DNA from: a virus
Strand: one strand, 5' to 3'
Length of the DNA: 38,566 nucleotides
Virus record (IMG/VR): IMGVR_UViG_3300034073_004665
Span: 1 to 38,566 of that record
Part shown: piece by piece, positions 1-9,001 of the stretch
Layout: every line of letters begins with the position of its first letter
Position numbering within the stretch: position 1 is the stretch's first letter
Position numbers and translations under genes: made by a program
Notes under the pieces: model-generated
What the model was told of the DNA's origin: nothing
Databases searched by the model: none
What the model saw: only the letters and a program-made list of their open reading frames with translations

Positions 1-3000
1 TAGAGCTCCGCTTCTTCTAGCGTCAATGTTGTAATCAACCGTTGAAGGCGAAGTGCCGCCAGTTACTCCATCGTCTGATGAATAATCTACACCTGTTGCA
101 GTTGATAAAGATTCACTATAAATTTTTACACCAGGAACCACTCCCATGGAAGTGTTATCTAATGCTGTTGCAGTTGCAATACTTTCAGACTTAAAATTAA
201 TAGAAGAAGATGAGCCGCCTGCGACAGAAAAATCACCATTAACAACAAGTGTATTTGCCGCTCTCGTTCCATCCGCAAGTAAGTATTGGCTGTGATCGTC
301 GTCTGCAAGGCCTGTCAGAGCGCCGTGGTCAGTGACTTGAGCCTCCCACGCACCAGTACTATTATTCCAGGTGGCAACCTGACCGGTAGCGGTCCCCGCC
401 ACGACATGAATGTCGTTATCCGCTGCGTGAGTTGCCGTTGTCCCAACGGGTTCGAAATCCGCTGCGTGATTGCCGTCTAGCGTGTCGGCGTCCAGCCCAG
501 AGTCAGGCCCATCAACGGTTTTGATGGCTGTCAATATTTCCTGTGGTGTTTGATCTGCTGTAGCGTTGTCTTCTATGCCATCAAGCTTGGTTCCATCAAC
601 TGAGATATTTCTTCCATCAACGGTGCCCGAAACAGTTATGTCCCCGACAACATCAAGCTCAGATAATGGTGATGACTTACCTATGCCAACCTTGGCAAAC
701 TCTGCGGAACCACTTCCTGTTATTGCCCACCCAGTAGTTCCAGAAATATAGTTAGAAGATTTCAAAACTGTGGAAGAGCCATTCAAAGCTATCCATTGAC
801 CAGTAATCATTCCTGAGGTGATTTTAGATGCAGGGATAGATCCTATGTATTTACCATCTATCAGAATAGTATCACCAGACTTAACGATATTCGTCCAGTC
901 ACTTTTGTTACCTGAGGTGTCTACAGATCTCACCCTTCCGTAATAGGCTACTTTTTTATCTTTAGTGGTATTTTTATTTGTTGAAATAGTAAAAATATTA
1001 GAAGAACTAAACCCTGTTAAGAATGCGCTTTTCCCGATATAGTCAAATATTTTCAAATATCCGACATCACCTGCACCGTACAACGCACCCGGTGAACCCA
1101 CAGCTAAGCGATTTCCACTTGAGGACAATGCTACAGACCAACCAAAATAATCGCCTGCTGCTTCGCCATCTATGTCGGATCCGACCTGAATCCAGTTCGA
1201 TCCATCCCAGTCGAAAACTCTGACATGCCCGGAGTCAGTTCCGCTAACACCGTCATTGCTATCTGCTCCTATAGCTAACCGTGAACCATCAGATGATAAA
1301 GATATAGAATAACTAGCATAATCGCCTGCCGCTTCGCCATCGATATCGGATCCGACCTGAACCCAAGAAGTTCCATCCCAATCGAAAACTCTGACGTGAC
1401 CAGAGTCAACTCCATTGCCATCATTATAGATAGCTCCGATAGCTAGACGTGACCCATCCGAAGATAAGGAAATATCAAAGCCAGAACGATCATATGCGGC
1501 TTCGCCATCTATGTCGGATCCGACCTGAATCCAGTTCGATCCATCCCAGTCGAAAACTCTGACGTGTCCGGAGTTAACACCGTTAATGCCATCATTTCTA
1601 TCTGCTCCAACAGCTAACCGTCCACCATTAGAAGATAAAGCTAACCTTATTCCAAAATAATCGCCTGATGCTTCGCCATCGATATCGGACCCGACCTGAA
1701 TCCAAGAAGTTCCATCCCAATCGAAAACTCTGACGTGACCAGAAGTAACTCCATTGCTGTCATTGTTAATGGCTCCCACAGCTAGCCGGTTTCCATCAGA
1801 AGATAAATCTACAGACCAACCAGACCAATCACCTGGAGCTTCGCCATCGATATCGTATCCGACTTGGACCCAGTTTGACTCATCCCAATCATATACTCTG
1901 ACGTGACCAGAATTAGTACCATTGCCGTCATTGTAGGCTGCGCCTATAGCCAGACGGCTTCCGTCAGAAGACAAAGATACGGAAGAACCAAAATTATCAC
2001 CCAAACTCTCGCCATCTATATCGGATCCCACCTGAATCCAAGAAGTTCCATCCCAATCGAAAACTCTGACGTGACCAGAAGTAACTCCATTGCCACCATT
2101 GTAAATAGCTCCCACAGCTAGCCGGTTTCCATCAGAAGATAAATCTACAGACCAACCAAAATAATCGTCTAGTTCCTCGCCATCAATATTTAATCCAACA
2201 TGAGCCCAGTCATCTTCCACTTCTTGTTCATATTTTAAAATATAACTACCACCTGATAGTTCGACTTGATTTTCTTCATATATTTCGTATTCATATGTAT
2301 ATAAATCAATATCTGAAACAGGATCGAAATCAAACATAATACTTAGGAATGAGGCATCGATTGAAAGATTCCCAGGGACAGCTGGGATAGTGAGATCTTC
2401 CGGAACAGTAAACATTTTTGTATTTAAAAAATCAGAATTTACATTCATATCAGAGTTCTTGGCTCTAGCTGTTATAATGTATTTTTTGCCTGGTTTTAGA
2501 TTTTGAAGTGTGAAAATTCTAGAATTTGAAACTTTAAGAAAATTAAAAGAAGACTCACTATAGAGTTCTTCTTTCGAAAGCTCCATATAAATATTTAAGT
2601 CAAATTCAGCTTTACTTAAATAAACTTTTGAAGAAGTTGACTTTATATTTTGGGTTGCAACCGACTTTATCTCCGCTATATAATCTCTATAAGAAAGAGA
2701 ATCAACTGAATATATTAAGCTATTTCTTAATTCTGAGAAGGAATATAAGTCGACAACTTCTACTATCGCATCCTCTACATCGGTAAAATACTGATTAATT
2801 ATTGGGTATATTGTAATCTCGACAGAACCATAATCAGGACCAGTGGTACCATATAGTTCAAGATTTGGTCCTGTGAATAACAAAGTTGATGTAGATCCCA
2901 CCCTATTTGCATACCCGTTAGACCAGTCTAGATCAGGATTCAGGAAAGAAAAACCATAATAACCAGTATATGTATTTAATATTTCATATTTGCCTATGGT

Positions 3001-3420
3001 GTAGCCGCTAGGCGGCGTGGGATTTGAAATAATATATCTATCAGAAATCTCATCATAAATTACATTTTTTAAATTGTTATCCATATAATATATATGATAT
3101 CTATTAGCAGTTGGTTCATCAGCCAAATGTTCCTCAGCTGCTTTAAAATATAGTCTACCATTACTTATAATTGAATCGACTAAATTATACCCCCCATCAA
3201 CATCCTCATTATGATATACAACCTTATAAGAATAATCATTATTTACTAATTGTAAATCAGAATTTAAAATTTTATCTATGTTAAGACTAGATACATCAAT
3301 AGACATCCAGTGACCTACGTTGATTGTTACCTTTGGTGTAAATCTTTTTATATACCTTCTAACAGAAGGACGTAAAGGTTCAACCGAATCAGGTGAATTA
3401 TAATACGTAAACCAAGACAT
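1..3420 (-). CDS. Tail-fibre / receptor-binding-like structural protein (partial, C-terminus off the left edge)
   Basis: An open frame of 1140 codons begins at ATG 3420 (MSWFTYYNSPDSVEPLRPSV) and runs to base 1 with no stop, so the C-terminus is missing. The first ~400 residues look like beta-rich tail protein with a fibronectin-like stretch. Seven propeller-like repeats follow (2200 to about 1044). Then comes a typical phage tail-fibre segment: an SELDVVGDITVSGTVDGRNI stretch, a TKLDGIEDNATADQT motif and an LTGLADDDHSQYLLADG motif, as found in fibres of aquatic phages. Role inferred: distal tail component that contacts the host. It is the last gene seen in the leftward operon, one base beyond the stop of the preceding gene, whose C-terminal part carries a related HPQYLL motif. 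Confidence 0.85.
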   Translation of the reverse strand, partial: MSWFTYYNSPDSVEPLRPSVRRYIKRFTPKVTINVGHWMSIDVSSLNIDKILNSDLQLVNNDYSYKVVYHNEDVDGGYNLVDSIISNGRLYFKAAEEHLADEPTANRYHIYYMDNNLKNVIYDEISDRYIISNPTPPSGYTIGKYEILNTYTGYYGFSFLNPDLDWSNGYANRVGSTSTLLFTGPNLELYGTTGPDYGSVEITIYPIINQYFTDVEDAIVEVVDLYSFSELRNSLIYSVDSLSYRDYIAEIKSVATQNIKSTSSKVYLSKAEFDLNIYMELSKEELYSESSFNFLKVSNSRIFTLQNLKPGKKYIITARAKNSDMNVNSDFLNTKMFTVPEDLTIPAVPGNLSIDASFLSIMFDFDPVSDIDLYTYEYEIYEENQVELSGGSYILKYEQEVEDDWAHVGLNIDGEELDDYFGWSVDLSSDGNRLAVGAIYNGGNGVTSGHVRVFDWDGTSWIQVGSDIDGESLGDNFGSSVSLSSDGSRLAIGAAYNDGNGTNSGHVRVYDWDESNWVQVGYDIDGEAPGDWSGWSVDLSSDGNRLAVGAINNDSNGVTSGHVRVFDWDGTSWIQVGSDIDGEASGDYFGIRLALSSNGGRLAVGADRNDGINGVNSGHVRVFDWDGSNWIQVGSDIDGEAAYDRSGFDISLSSDGSRLAIGAIYNDGNGVDSGHVRVFDWDGTSWVQVGSDIDGEAAGDYASYSISLSSDGSRLAIGADSNDGVSGTDSGHVRVFDWDGSNWIQVGSDIDGEAAGDYFGWSVALSSSGNRLAVGSPGALYGAGDVGYLKIFDYIGKSAFLTGFSSSNIFTISTNKNTTKDKKVAYYGRVRSVDTSGNKSDWTNIVKSGDTILIDGKYIGSIPASKITSGMITGQWIALNGSSTVLKSSNYISGTTGWAITGSGSAEFAKVGIGKSSPLSELDVVGDITVSGTVDGRNISVDGTKLDGIEDNATADQTPQEILTAIKTVDGPDSGLDADTLDGNHAADFEPVGTTATHAADNDIHVVAGTATGQVATWNNSTGAWEAQVTDHGALTGLADDDHSQYLLADGTRAANTLVVNGDFSVAGGSSSSINFKSESIATATALDNTSMGVVPGVKIYSESLSTATGVDYSSDDGVTGGTSPSTVDYNIDARRSGAL
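1044..2200 (-). repeat. Seven tandem FG-GAP-like repeats (probable seven-bladed beta-propeller)
   Basis: Inside the partial fibre gene a unit of about 55 residues occurs seven times. Consensus features are VGxDIDGE, then GDxFGxSVxLSSDGxRLA(V/I)GA, a variable N/G-rich turn, SGHVRVFDWDG and SWIQ. The seventh unit is degenerate (ends GYLKIFD). The DNA of the units is also similar, so the array arose by tandem duplication. Seven units match a closed seven-bladed propeller of the integrin-alpha type; the fold is inferred from repeat number and motif. Confidence 0.8.
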
Positions 3421-5046
3421 TTAATCTACTTCCTTATAAATTATATCAAAATCATATTTATTTATATCTTCATTATACCCTAACTCTATAATAAAATTAA
3501 CATCTACCACTGGTACTCCACCATTAATTAAATCTGGCGAAAAATTAAACAATGTAAGCGAATCCAAATTAGTTGAGTTTTCCTCATAGTTGTCCCTAGC
3601 GTTATCCCAATCTATATCAGTAGATTTTATTTTCACAGAACCGTCTGCACCGGTGTGCGCATGGTCGCTAATGTCAACTCCATCAATCGTAACAAAATCA
3701 TCAACACTTATATTTCCAGTTACTGTGCCGCCACCCCTAAGAAGATATTGAGGATGAGAATCCTCGCCGAGATCATCCAGATTAGAATGACTAGACTTAA
3801 GTGCATCATTTCTAGACGTATTAATAGCTACATTTCTAAATAAATCTGGATAATTCTTATTTCTAGAGTTCCTTATAACAGGCTGCTTGGGCGCGCCTTT
3901 AATAGATAATTGAGTCATGTAATTTGAATATTTTTTCTTTTCTCTAACCAAATTAAATACTGCATCTGCCCTATCTCTTATCATGGACATTCTTTCCATC
4001 ATATCCATATATATGGATTTAAAATTAGATGTCAAAAAACTACTAGCCATAAACATTTCTTTATTTAAAGTAGGAAGATTTTTTGCTGATTCTGTTGTCG
4101 TAAAACTAAGATCTAAAGATTCTCCAATATCCTTTTCGTTAATTACAGCTGGTCTCAAATATCTATTATAAAATAAATCACAATTATCAACCATATCTCT
4201 TTTAAGTCCGTCTAGTAAATCTTGTATTTCTGAATCTATAGCATTTACTCGAATCGCAAAAAATGCTTGAAATTTCGCGGCTTCTGTTTTTGAGACTTTA
4301 TCCAATTCGGTCGTTGGGATTGACTTTGGCTTCGATAAGATTGTCTCTGAGACCCTGCGTGTGTAATGTAGCGCCATTTTTGACCAGGAATCGTATTGTA
4401 ATGCGATTTTTTGCTGTGATTCATTTTCATAAGATGCTCCAAAATCTTTTATTAAAGAGTTTTTAATACATGAATTTTCATTTTCAAAAAGTTTAATTAA
4501 GCTCCTAAAGTAAAATAGATAAGAAAAAGTAGTATGATTTATTGCTTCATAAAACTCCTTTAAAAAAGATCTACAAGCTGTTGATTGATACTTCTCGCAA
4601 AAGACAATCTGCTCAAAACAAATATAATCAGGTGGAGTAGTTTTGGTTATTTGATAATTTCCAGTTTCAGGATCGAAAGTCTCAGAATACACCCTGTCCG
4701 GGATATCCATATACTTAGATGCTTCTTGCCAAACCTTGTAATGAGCTGACTCAAGGTCTGGATCGATAAATGGTGATATTGTTATTTTTGATAATAAATC
4801 TTTTTCTATTTTCACCCTCATCATGTCAAGGGCTTTTTCTGAAACATTAAGCTGCTTTCTTATAGCATCAAGTGGCAGATTGTATGGCTGACGAACAAGA
4901 GTGGATGAGATAGCCCCTAAAGTACTGGTTCTTGAATCTTGTAGTATCCTTGTTGTTCCTGGCGATTCATAACTAGAATCCACAAACATGTAGTCTGCAA
5001 AAATTTCATTTTTATCTGATGGGAAAAAGTCTTTTTTATCTTCCAT
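3421..5046 (-). CDS. Phage structural protein, tail/fibre-associated, unknown role
   Basis: 541 residues from ATG 5046, between the terminase (7-base gap) and the tail-fibre gene (no gap). Residues 1 to about 400 are mixed alpha-rich with no family I recognise. From about residue 435 there is a DLGEDSHPQYLLRGGGTVTG motif and a VDISDHAHTG motif, both common in tail-fibre and baseplate proteins of T4-like and aquatic phages and also present in the neighbouring fibre. Inference: a structural adaptor or fibre-proximal protein. No catalytic motif was seen. Confidence 0.7.
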   Translation of the reverse strand: MEDKKDFFPSDKNEIFADYMFVDSSYESPGTTRILQDSRTSTLGAISSTLVRQPYNLPLDAIRKQLNVSEKALDMMRVKIEKDLLSKITISPFIDPDLESAHYKVWQEASKYMDIPDRVYSETFDPETGNYQITKTTPPDYICFEQIVFCEKYQSTACRSFLKEFYEAINHTTFSYLFYFRSLIKLFENENSCIKNSLIKDFGASYENESQQKIALQYDSWSKMALHYTRRVSETILSKPKSIPTTELDKVSKTEAAKFQAFFAIRVNAIDSEIQDLLDGLKRDMVDNCDLFYNRYLRPAVINEKDIGESLDLSFTTTESAKNLPTLNKEMFMASSFLTSNFKSIYMDMMERMSMIRDRADAVFNLVREKKKYSNYMTQLSIKGAPKQPVIRNSRNKNYPDLFRNVAINTSRNDALKSSHSNLDDLGEDSHPQYLLRGGGTVTGNISVDDFVTIDGVDISDHAHTGADGSVKIKSTDIDWDNARDNYEENSTNLDSLTLFNFSPDLINGGVPVVDVNFIIELGYNEDINKYDFDIIYKEVD

Positions 5047-5053
5047 AATTCAC

Positions 5054-8000
5054 CTAAAACGTAGATCTCTTAAAACTAGTACCTTTAGATCCTCTTTTTC
5101 TAAATGTAGCACCGGCTGTAGCTGATACCGCTGCTGCTCTTTTCCCTACTTGCTCAACTTCATCATCTGAAAGATTTGATGTAGGAATATAAAATTTATT
5201 AGAGAAAGTACTTGTCTCACTGGTGTAGTTGATCCTATTTAGATCTCCATAATTATCAGATACAGCAAGCAGTGCTAACATAAGCGCATCATGCGCATGA
5301 TCCATTGCAGAGCCGCCAGCTTCAAAGACAGGCCTTCCTGTAGCTGTTGTTCTAACAACAACATATGAAATAAGCTGCATATATAGTTCTTCATCTGAAG
5401 ACGGAAAACATATTTCCTCTCTTTCAAGATATTGTCTAAGATTGTCCACCATGTACGGCTTTATTTCTTTTTTAACCATAAGTTTTGTATATGGATCTCT
5501 AACTTCTATACTTTCCCCAAAACCTATTCCCTTAACCCTTTCTCTAAGTTTAGAATTAGGATTTTCCACTCCATACTTTCTCAAAAGCTCCACTTGGACC
5601 TCGCCAAAACCTCTATCAACATAAATATGTTTTGGTTTAAAAATATCATTTAACTCTATGATACGATCAACCCCACGAGTTAAAGTGTATTCAGACTTAC
5701 TAATCTCTTCCCTGTAGCAAAGTTTAACCTTCCCTCTAGTTGCTTCATCTTCATAGTTATCTGCACAAACTTCTAATACAACTATATTTGTCCCAGCTCC
5801 ATACTTATCCCAATCAACGCCTATTACATGAAAAGACCTAGCTGACGTTATTTGTGGAATATAATCCCATGCCGGGTCTACAAATGCTCTATCAACAAAC
5901 TTTCTAGGGTAAACACCTTCAGAATCTTCACCCCAATCAGCCTCTATTTCATGACGATATCCCGAAGAGGAATATTGCTCCCTAAACTCTTCTTCTTGTT
6001 CTTTACTGAAAAACGGATTACAATTATGAACCAAAAGTCCATTTGCTATATATGAGTTAGTATCTTCTACTTCAAAATTATACACTAACCCAGAATACTT
6101 AATTGATTCTTTGGACTTCAAAAGAAGGGCAAATTCAGAATTTGACATCTTCTTTTTGCCCAATAACTTTACGTCTTTATTTAGTGACCATTGGACTGCG
6201 TACGATTTAGATGTCGAATAATAACCATATCTTTTATTGATCCTACATGTTTTTTCTGGCGTTACAGAAATACTTGGATAGTTTCCGTTAACTCTTGTGC
6301 ACAATATCTGAATTTGCTTTGATAATTTTTTAGAAGAAGTTCTAAATACTATTTCATTATTTTTATTAAAATATCCGTCACCTTTTGCATATGATTTAAG
6401 TAGGAGATTTTGGAAATCGACAGGTGCTTGCATGATTAAATGACTTAACTCTTTTGCTGTTGATCCACGCCCAGCTAGAAAATCCATCAATAAAGATAGA
6501 GGGCCATTATGGACCCTTAGGCATACTGCGCGGCTATCTTTTCTGTACGTTAAGTTAATCTTTCCGGCAGAAAGATCATCTAAAGCGGTTTGTATTTCTT
6601 TAATGTATTCAGACTCATCACTATTCAGCGTCCAGCCCGTAATTCTATATCTAGAATAATTATCTAGAGATTCCAAATGCCCCTCTGCCAAATACCAGCC
6701 AACTAAAGTTGCAAGAGAGCTATCTAAATTTACAAACCTTGGAAAATCATTTATAAATTTTCTACCTTTAGAATTTATTTTTTTAAACTGAACCCTTCCT
6801 GAAGAAGATTCAATTAATTTACCAGGAAATAATTCCATCATATCAAGCGCTTGTTTATTCACTTCTGCATTAAAAATGGACCTAAGAAGATGACCAGAGT
6901 TTTGATTTCTAAACTTTATTGGCTCCAAATTCGTTGCTTCAATCCAGTCCCATTTGTATTCTTTTTGTCTTCTTATTTTTTTCGTAGCACTAAATGGATG
7001 CTCTCCTGTAACCAAAAGGTCAGATGAATCCCCATATGTCTTAATATTAAAAATGTCCCCATCAAATTGTCTTTCAAAAGTTCTTAAGACTTTTTTTGAC
7101 CCTTGTTCTGTCAAAACTTGATCTCCAACACTAATCTCATTAATATATTTAAAGCTTCCATCACACATAGTTATTAAGGTAGATGGATCAAAGCAATACG
7201 AAGGAAACCAAAACTCTTGAAATCTTTCCGATCTACACCATTCCCAAAACCTTTCTCTGCGACCAGTGGGGGTAGAAGCGCCCATAAGAACTTTATCTGG
7301 CTGGTCCTCTGCTGTTTTTTGTAGCATGGCATACAGAGCATCTAGGTCACCAGAATGCATGTAATCCATCTCGTCAAGAATGATTAAATGAGCTTCTTGA
7401 CCACGAGCAACATCACTATTACCAGTTACGTGAACTAGTCCATTGTGCCTTGTAACAAAATAACCAGTATTAGGTACAGTTACGCAATATACTTTTCCTT
7501 TATAATGAATCTTTTTTAAATTTTCTTTAGAAAGAATTGATTTAGTTTTCGGATATGCAGAAACTATCCAATGTCGATTTGGTTTTCCGCCCTTAACTGG
7601 AGTGTATAAAATATTTTTTTCTCTAATATTAGCCCTAAGTCCGAGTCTTACAGCGATTTCCTGCACATCAGAAGCAAGCTGATAAGAGGAACTGCTATAT
7701 TCCCATCCATCTCTTCTAATCCATCCGTCTCCACCCAAAAGACCATCAAGTAAACCCTGTAAATTTTTTTCCGTCATTAATTCCCTCGGAATACACTTGT
7801 TATAAGCATTCGTTCCAGAAAAAATTGGAGGTTTCCATTTTATTCTTATTTCTTTTTTGGGACTTGTATAATGAATGCCAAGATTTTTTGCTAATTCACA
7901 TATTCTTTCTCTTCCATAAGTTTTCGATTGAGATATTCTAGACATCTTTCCTATGTACCCAGATCCTTCTGATAGCCACCAACCCCAAATTTCTAATTCT

Positions 8001-8995
8001 TCTCTAGAAAATACATCAGTTGATGACTTAACTGGATTTACTGATCCTGTTGGAACATAATAGTCTTTTAGGTTATTTGCTTCAACATCTTTCCACTTTG
8101 AACCAGGAGCCCTTGTTTTTACTGCTAGCTTATGATTGGTTGTCACATTAAATGAAACCTGTTGACCATCATGAATAATTAATTTATCATTATGATCATA
8201 TTCCCAAAAATTATTTACAGTATCCCAAAAATATTGGTCTTCTTTCCAAGAAAGTATTTGCTCTCCCACTTTAACATCTGCAATACTTTTCCATCCATTC
8301 TCACTTAGAACTTCATGATCTGGAGTGAGACACTTTCCGCCACTGCGCATACCAGATGTGAAGAACCTGATAGTGGACCCGTTCGAAAACTGAATCATAA
8401 ACTGAGGACTAGTAACTTTTCTCGTTATAGAATTCATAACAACATCATTTTTTTGAGCTATTCTCAATATCTCCTGATAGATTAACTCAACATGAGTTTT
8501 CATAGGCGCGACAACTAAAGACCTACCATCTTTTCTTGTATAAGAATAGTGCAGCAGTTGGATAGCCATAGAGAAAGTTTTTCCGAGACGACGACCAGCC
8601 CTCAAAACCTTTCTCAGAGATGGGTCTCTAAGAATCAGTATCTGATAAACTCTAGGATTCACACCTAGGAAATTTCTAGCCCACGTTACGCTATCCTTAG
8701 CTACATGAAGCTGTCTCTGTGTCTCTGTGCTAATTCCTGCCGCCAGCAATTCTTTATCAACCTCAAAAGGTTCATCAATAAGAAGCGCTAACTCTTTATT
8801 TGTAATTTTCCTTGACTGAACTGGACTGCCATCGCTCCATGTTAAGTGAGACAGCTTATTCTCAAAAACCCACTCAATTCTATTAACTTGCTTTATAAGC
8901 TCGGGATCTTGTGCACGAATTATCTCTAAAAGGTCTTCGCGAGAAAGTCTTTCTAATGAAGATCTAAAATCTTTTGTTTTACTAAAAACACTCAT
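5054..8995 (-). CDS. terL: Large terminase subunit with two inteins
   Basis: 1313 residues before splicing. It is the DNA-packaging motor ATPase and headful/site nuclease that docks on the portal. ATPase part: Walker A GRRLGKT at residues 134-140, Walker B LIILDE at 537-542, coupling motif ASTPTG near 573-578. Nuclease part: VIGVDWD (acidic residues 1061 and 1063), IYVDRGFGE, and a late MDHAHDALM acidic motif. Two inteins interrupt it (residues 222-526 and 601-991); removing them leaves about 617 residues, normal for this family. Start ATG 8995; the neighbouring Gly-rich gene ends 6 bases upstream. Activity depends on both splicing events if both inteins are functional. Confidence 0.95.
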   Translation of the reverse strand: MSVFSKTKDFRSSLERLSREDLLEIIRAQDPELIKQVNRIEWVFENKLSHLTWSDGSPVQSRKITNKELALLIDEPFEVDKELLAAGISTETQRQLHVAKDSVTWARNFLGVNPRVYQILILRDPSLRKVLRAGRRLGKTFSMAIQLLHYSYTRKDGRSLVVAPMKTHVELIYQEILRIAQKNDVVMNSITRKVTSPQFMIQFSNGSTIRFFTSGMRSGGKCLTPDHEVLSENGWKSIADVKVGEQILSWKEDQYFWDTVNNFWEYDHNDKLIIHDGQQVSFNVTTNHKLAVKTRAPGSKWKDVEANNLKDYYVPTGSVNPVKSSTDVFSREELEIWGWWLSEGSGYIGKMSRISQSKTYGRERICELAKNLGIHYTSPKKEIRIKWKPPIFSGTNAYNKCIPRELMTEKNLQGLLDGLLGGDGWIRRDGWEYSSSSYQLASDVQEIAVRLGLRANIREKNILYTPVKGGKPNRHWIVSAYPKTKSILSKENLKKIHYKGKVYCVTVPNTGYFVTRHNGLVHVTGNSDVARGQEAHLIILDEMDYMHSGDLDALYAMLQKTAEDQPDKVLMGASTPTGRRERFWEWCRSERFQEFWFPSYCFDPSTLITMCDGSFKYINEISVGDQVLTEQGSKKVLRTFERQFDGDIFNIKTYGDSSDLLVTGEHPFSATKKIRRQKEYKWDWIEATNLEPIKFRNQNSGHLLRSIFNAEVNKQALDMMELFPGKLIESSSGRVQFKKINSKGRKFINDFPRFVNLDSSLATLVGWYLAEGHLESLDNYSRYRITGWTLNSDESEYIKEIQTALDDLSAGKINLTYRKDSRAVCLRVHNGPLSLLMDFLAGRGSTAKELSHLIMQAPVDFQNLLLKSYAKGDGYFNKNNEIVFRTSSKKLSKQIQILCTRVNGNYPSISVTPEKTCRINKRYGYYSTSKSYAVQWSLNKDVKLLGKKKMSNSEFALLLKSKESIKYSGLVYNFEVEDTNSYIANGLLVHNCNPFFSKEQEEEFREQYSSSGYRHEIEADWGEDSEGVYPRKFVDRAFVDPAWDYIPQITSARSFHVIGVDWDKYGAGTNIVVLEVCADNYEDEATRGKVKLCYREEISKSEYTLTRGVDRIIELNDIFKPKHIYVDRGFGEVQVELLRKYGVENPNSKLRERVKGIGFGESIEVRDPYTKLMVKKEIKPYMVDNLRQYLEREEICFPSSDEELYMQLISYVVVRTTATGRPVFEAGGSAMDHAHDALMLALLAVSDNYGDLNRINYTSETSTFSNKFYIPTSNLSDDEVEQVGKRAAAVSATAGATFRKRGSKGTSFKRSTF
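6023..7195 (-). other. Intein 2 in terL (LAGLIDADG homing endonuclease type)
   Basis: 391 residues. It starts at Cys601 (CFDPSTLITM) after FWFPSY and ends at Asn991 with a canonical GLLVHN before Cys992. Block B is VTGEHPFS. LAGLIDADG-type helices are LATLVGWYLAEG (761-772) and LLLKSYAKGDG (864-874). All canonical splice residues are present (Cys1, block B His, penultimate His, terminal Asn, Cys+1). It is inserted after the ATPase coupling motif. It shares little sequence with intein 1, so the two look like independent invasions. Confidence 0.92.
7418..8332 (-). other. Intein 1 in terL (LAGLIDADG homing endonuclease type)
   Basis: 305 residues. It starts at Cys222 (CLTPDHEVLS, block A) directly after SGMRSGGK and ends at Asn526 before Ser527. 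Block B is TTNHKLAV. Two LAGLIDADG-type helices are visible: LEIWGWWLSEG near 334-344 and LLDGLLGGDG near 415-424. The C-terminal end reads RHNGLVHVTGN then S. The penultimate residue is Gly, not the usual His, although HN and VH occur a few residues earlier. The insertion is about 10 residues before Walker B, a conserved position of the host enzyme. Confidence 0.9.
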
Positions 8996-9001
8996 ATTAG
9001 A

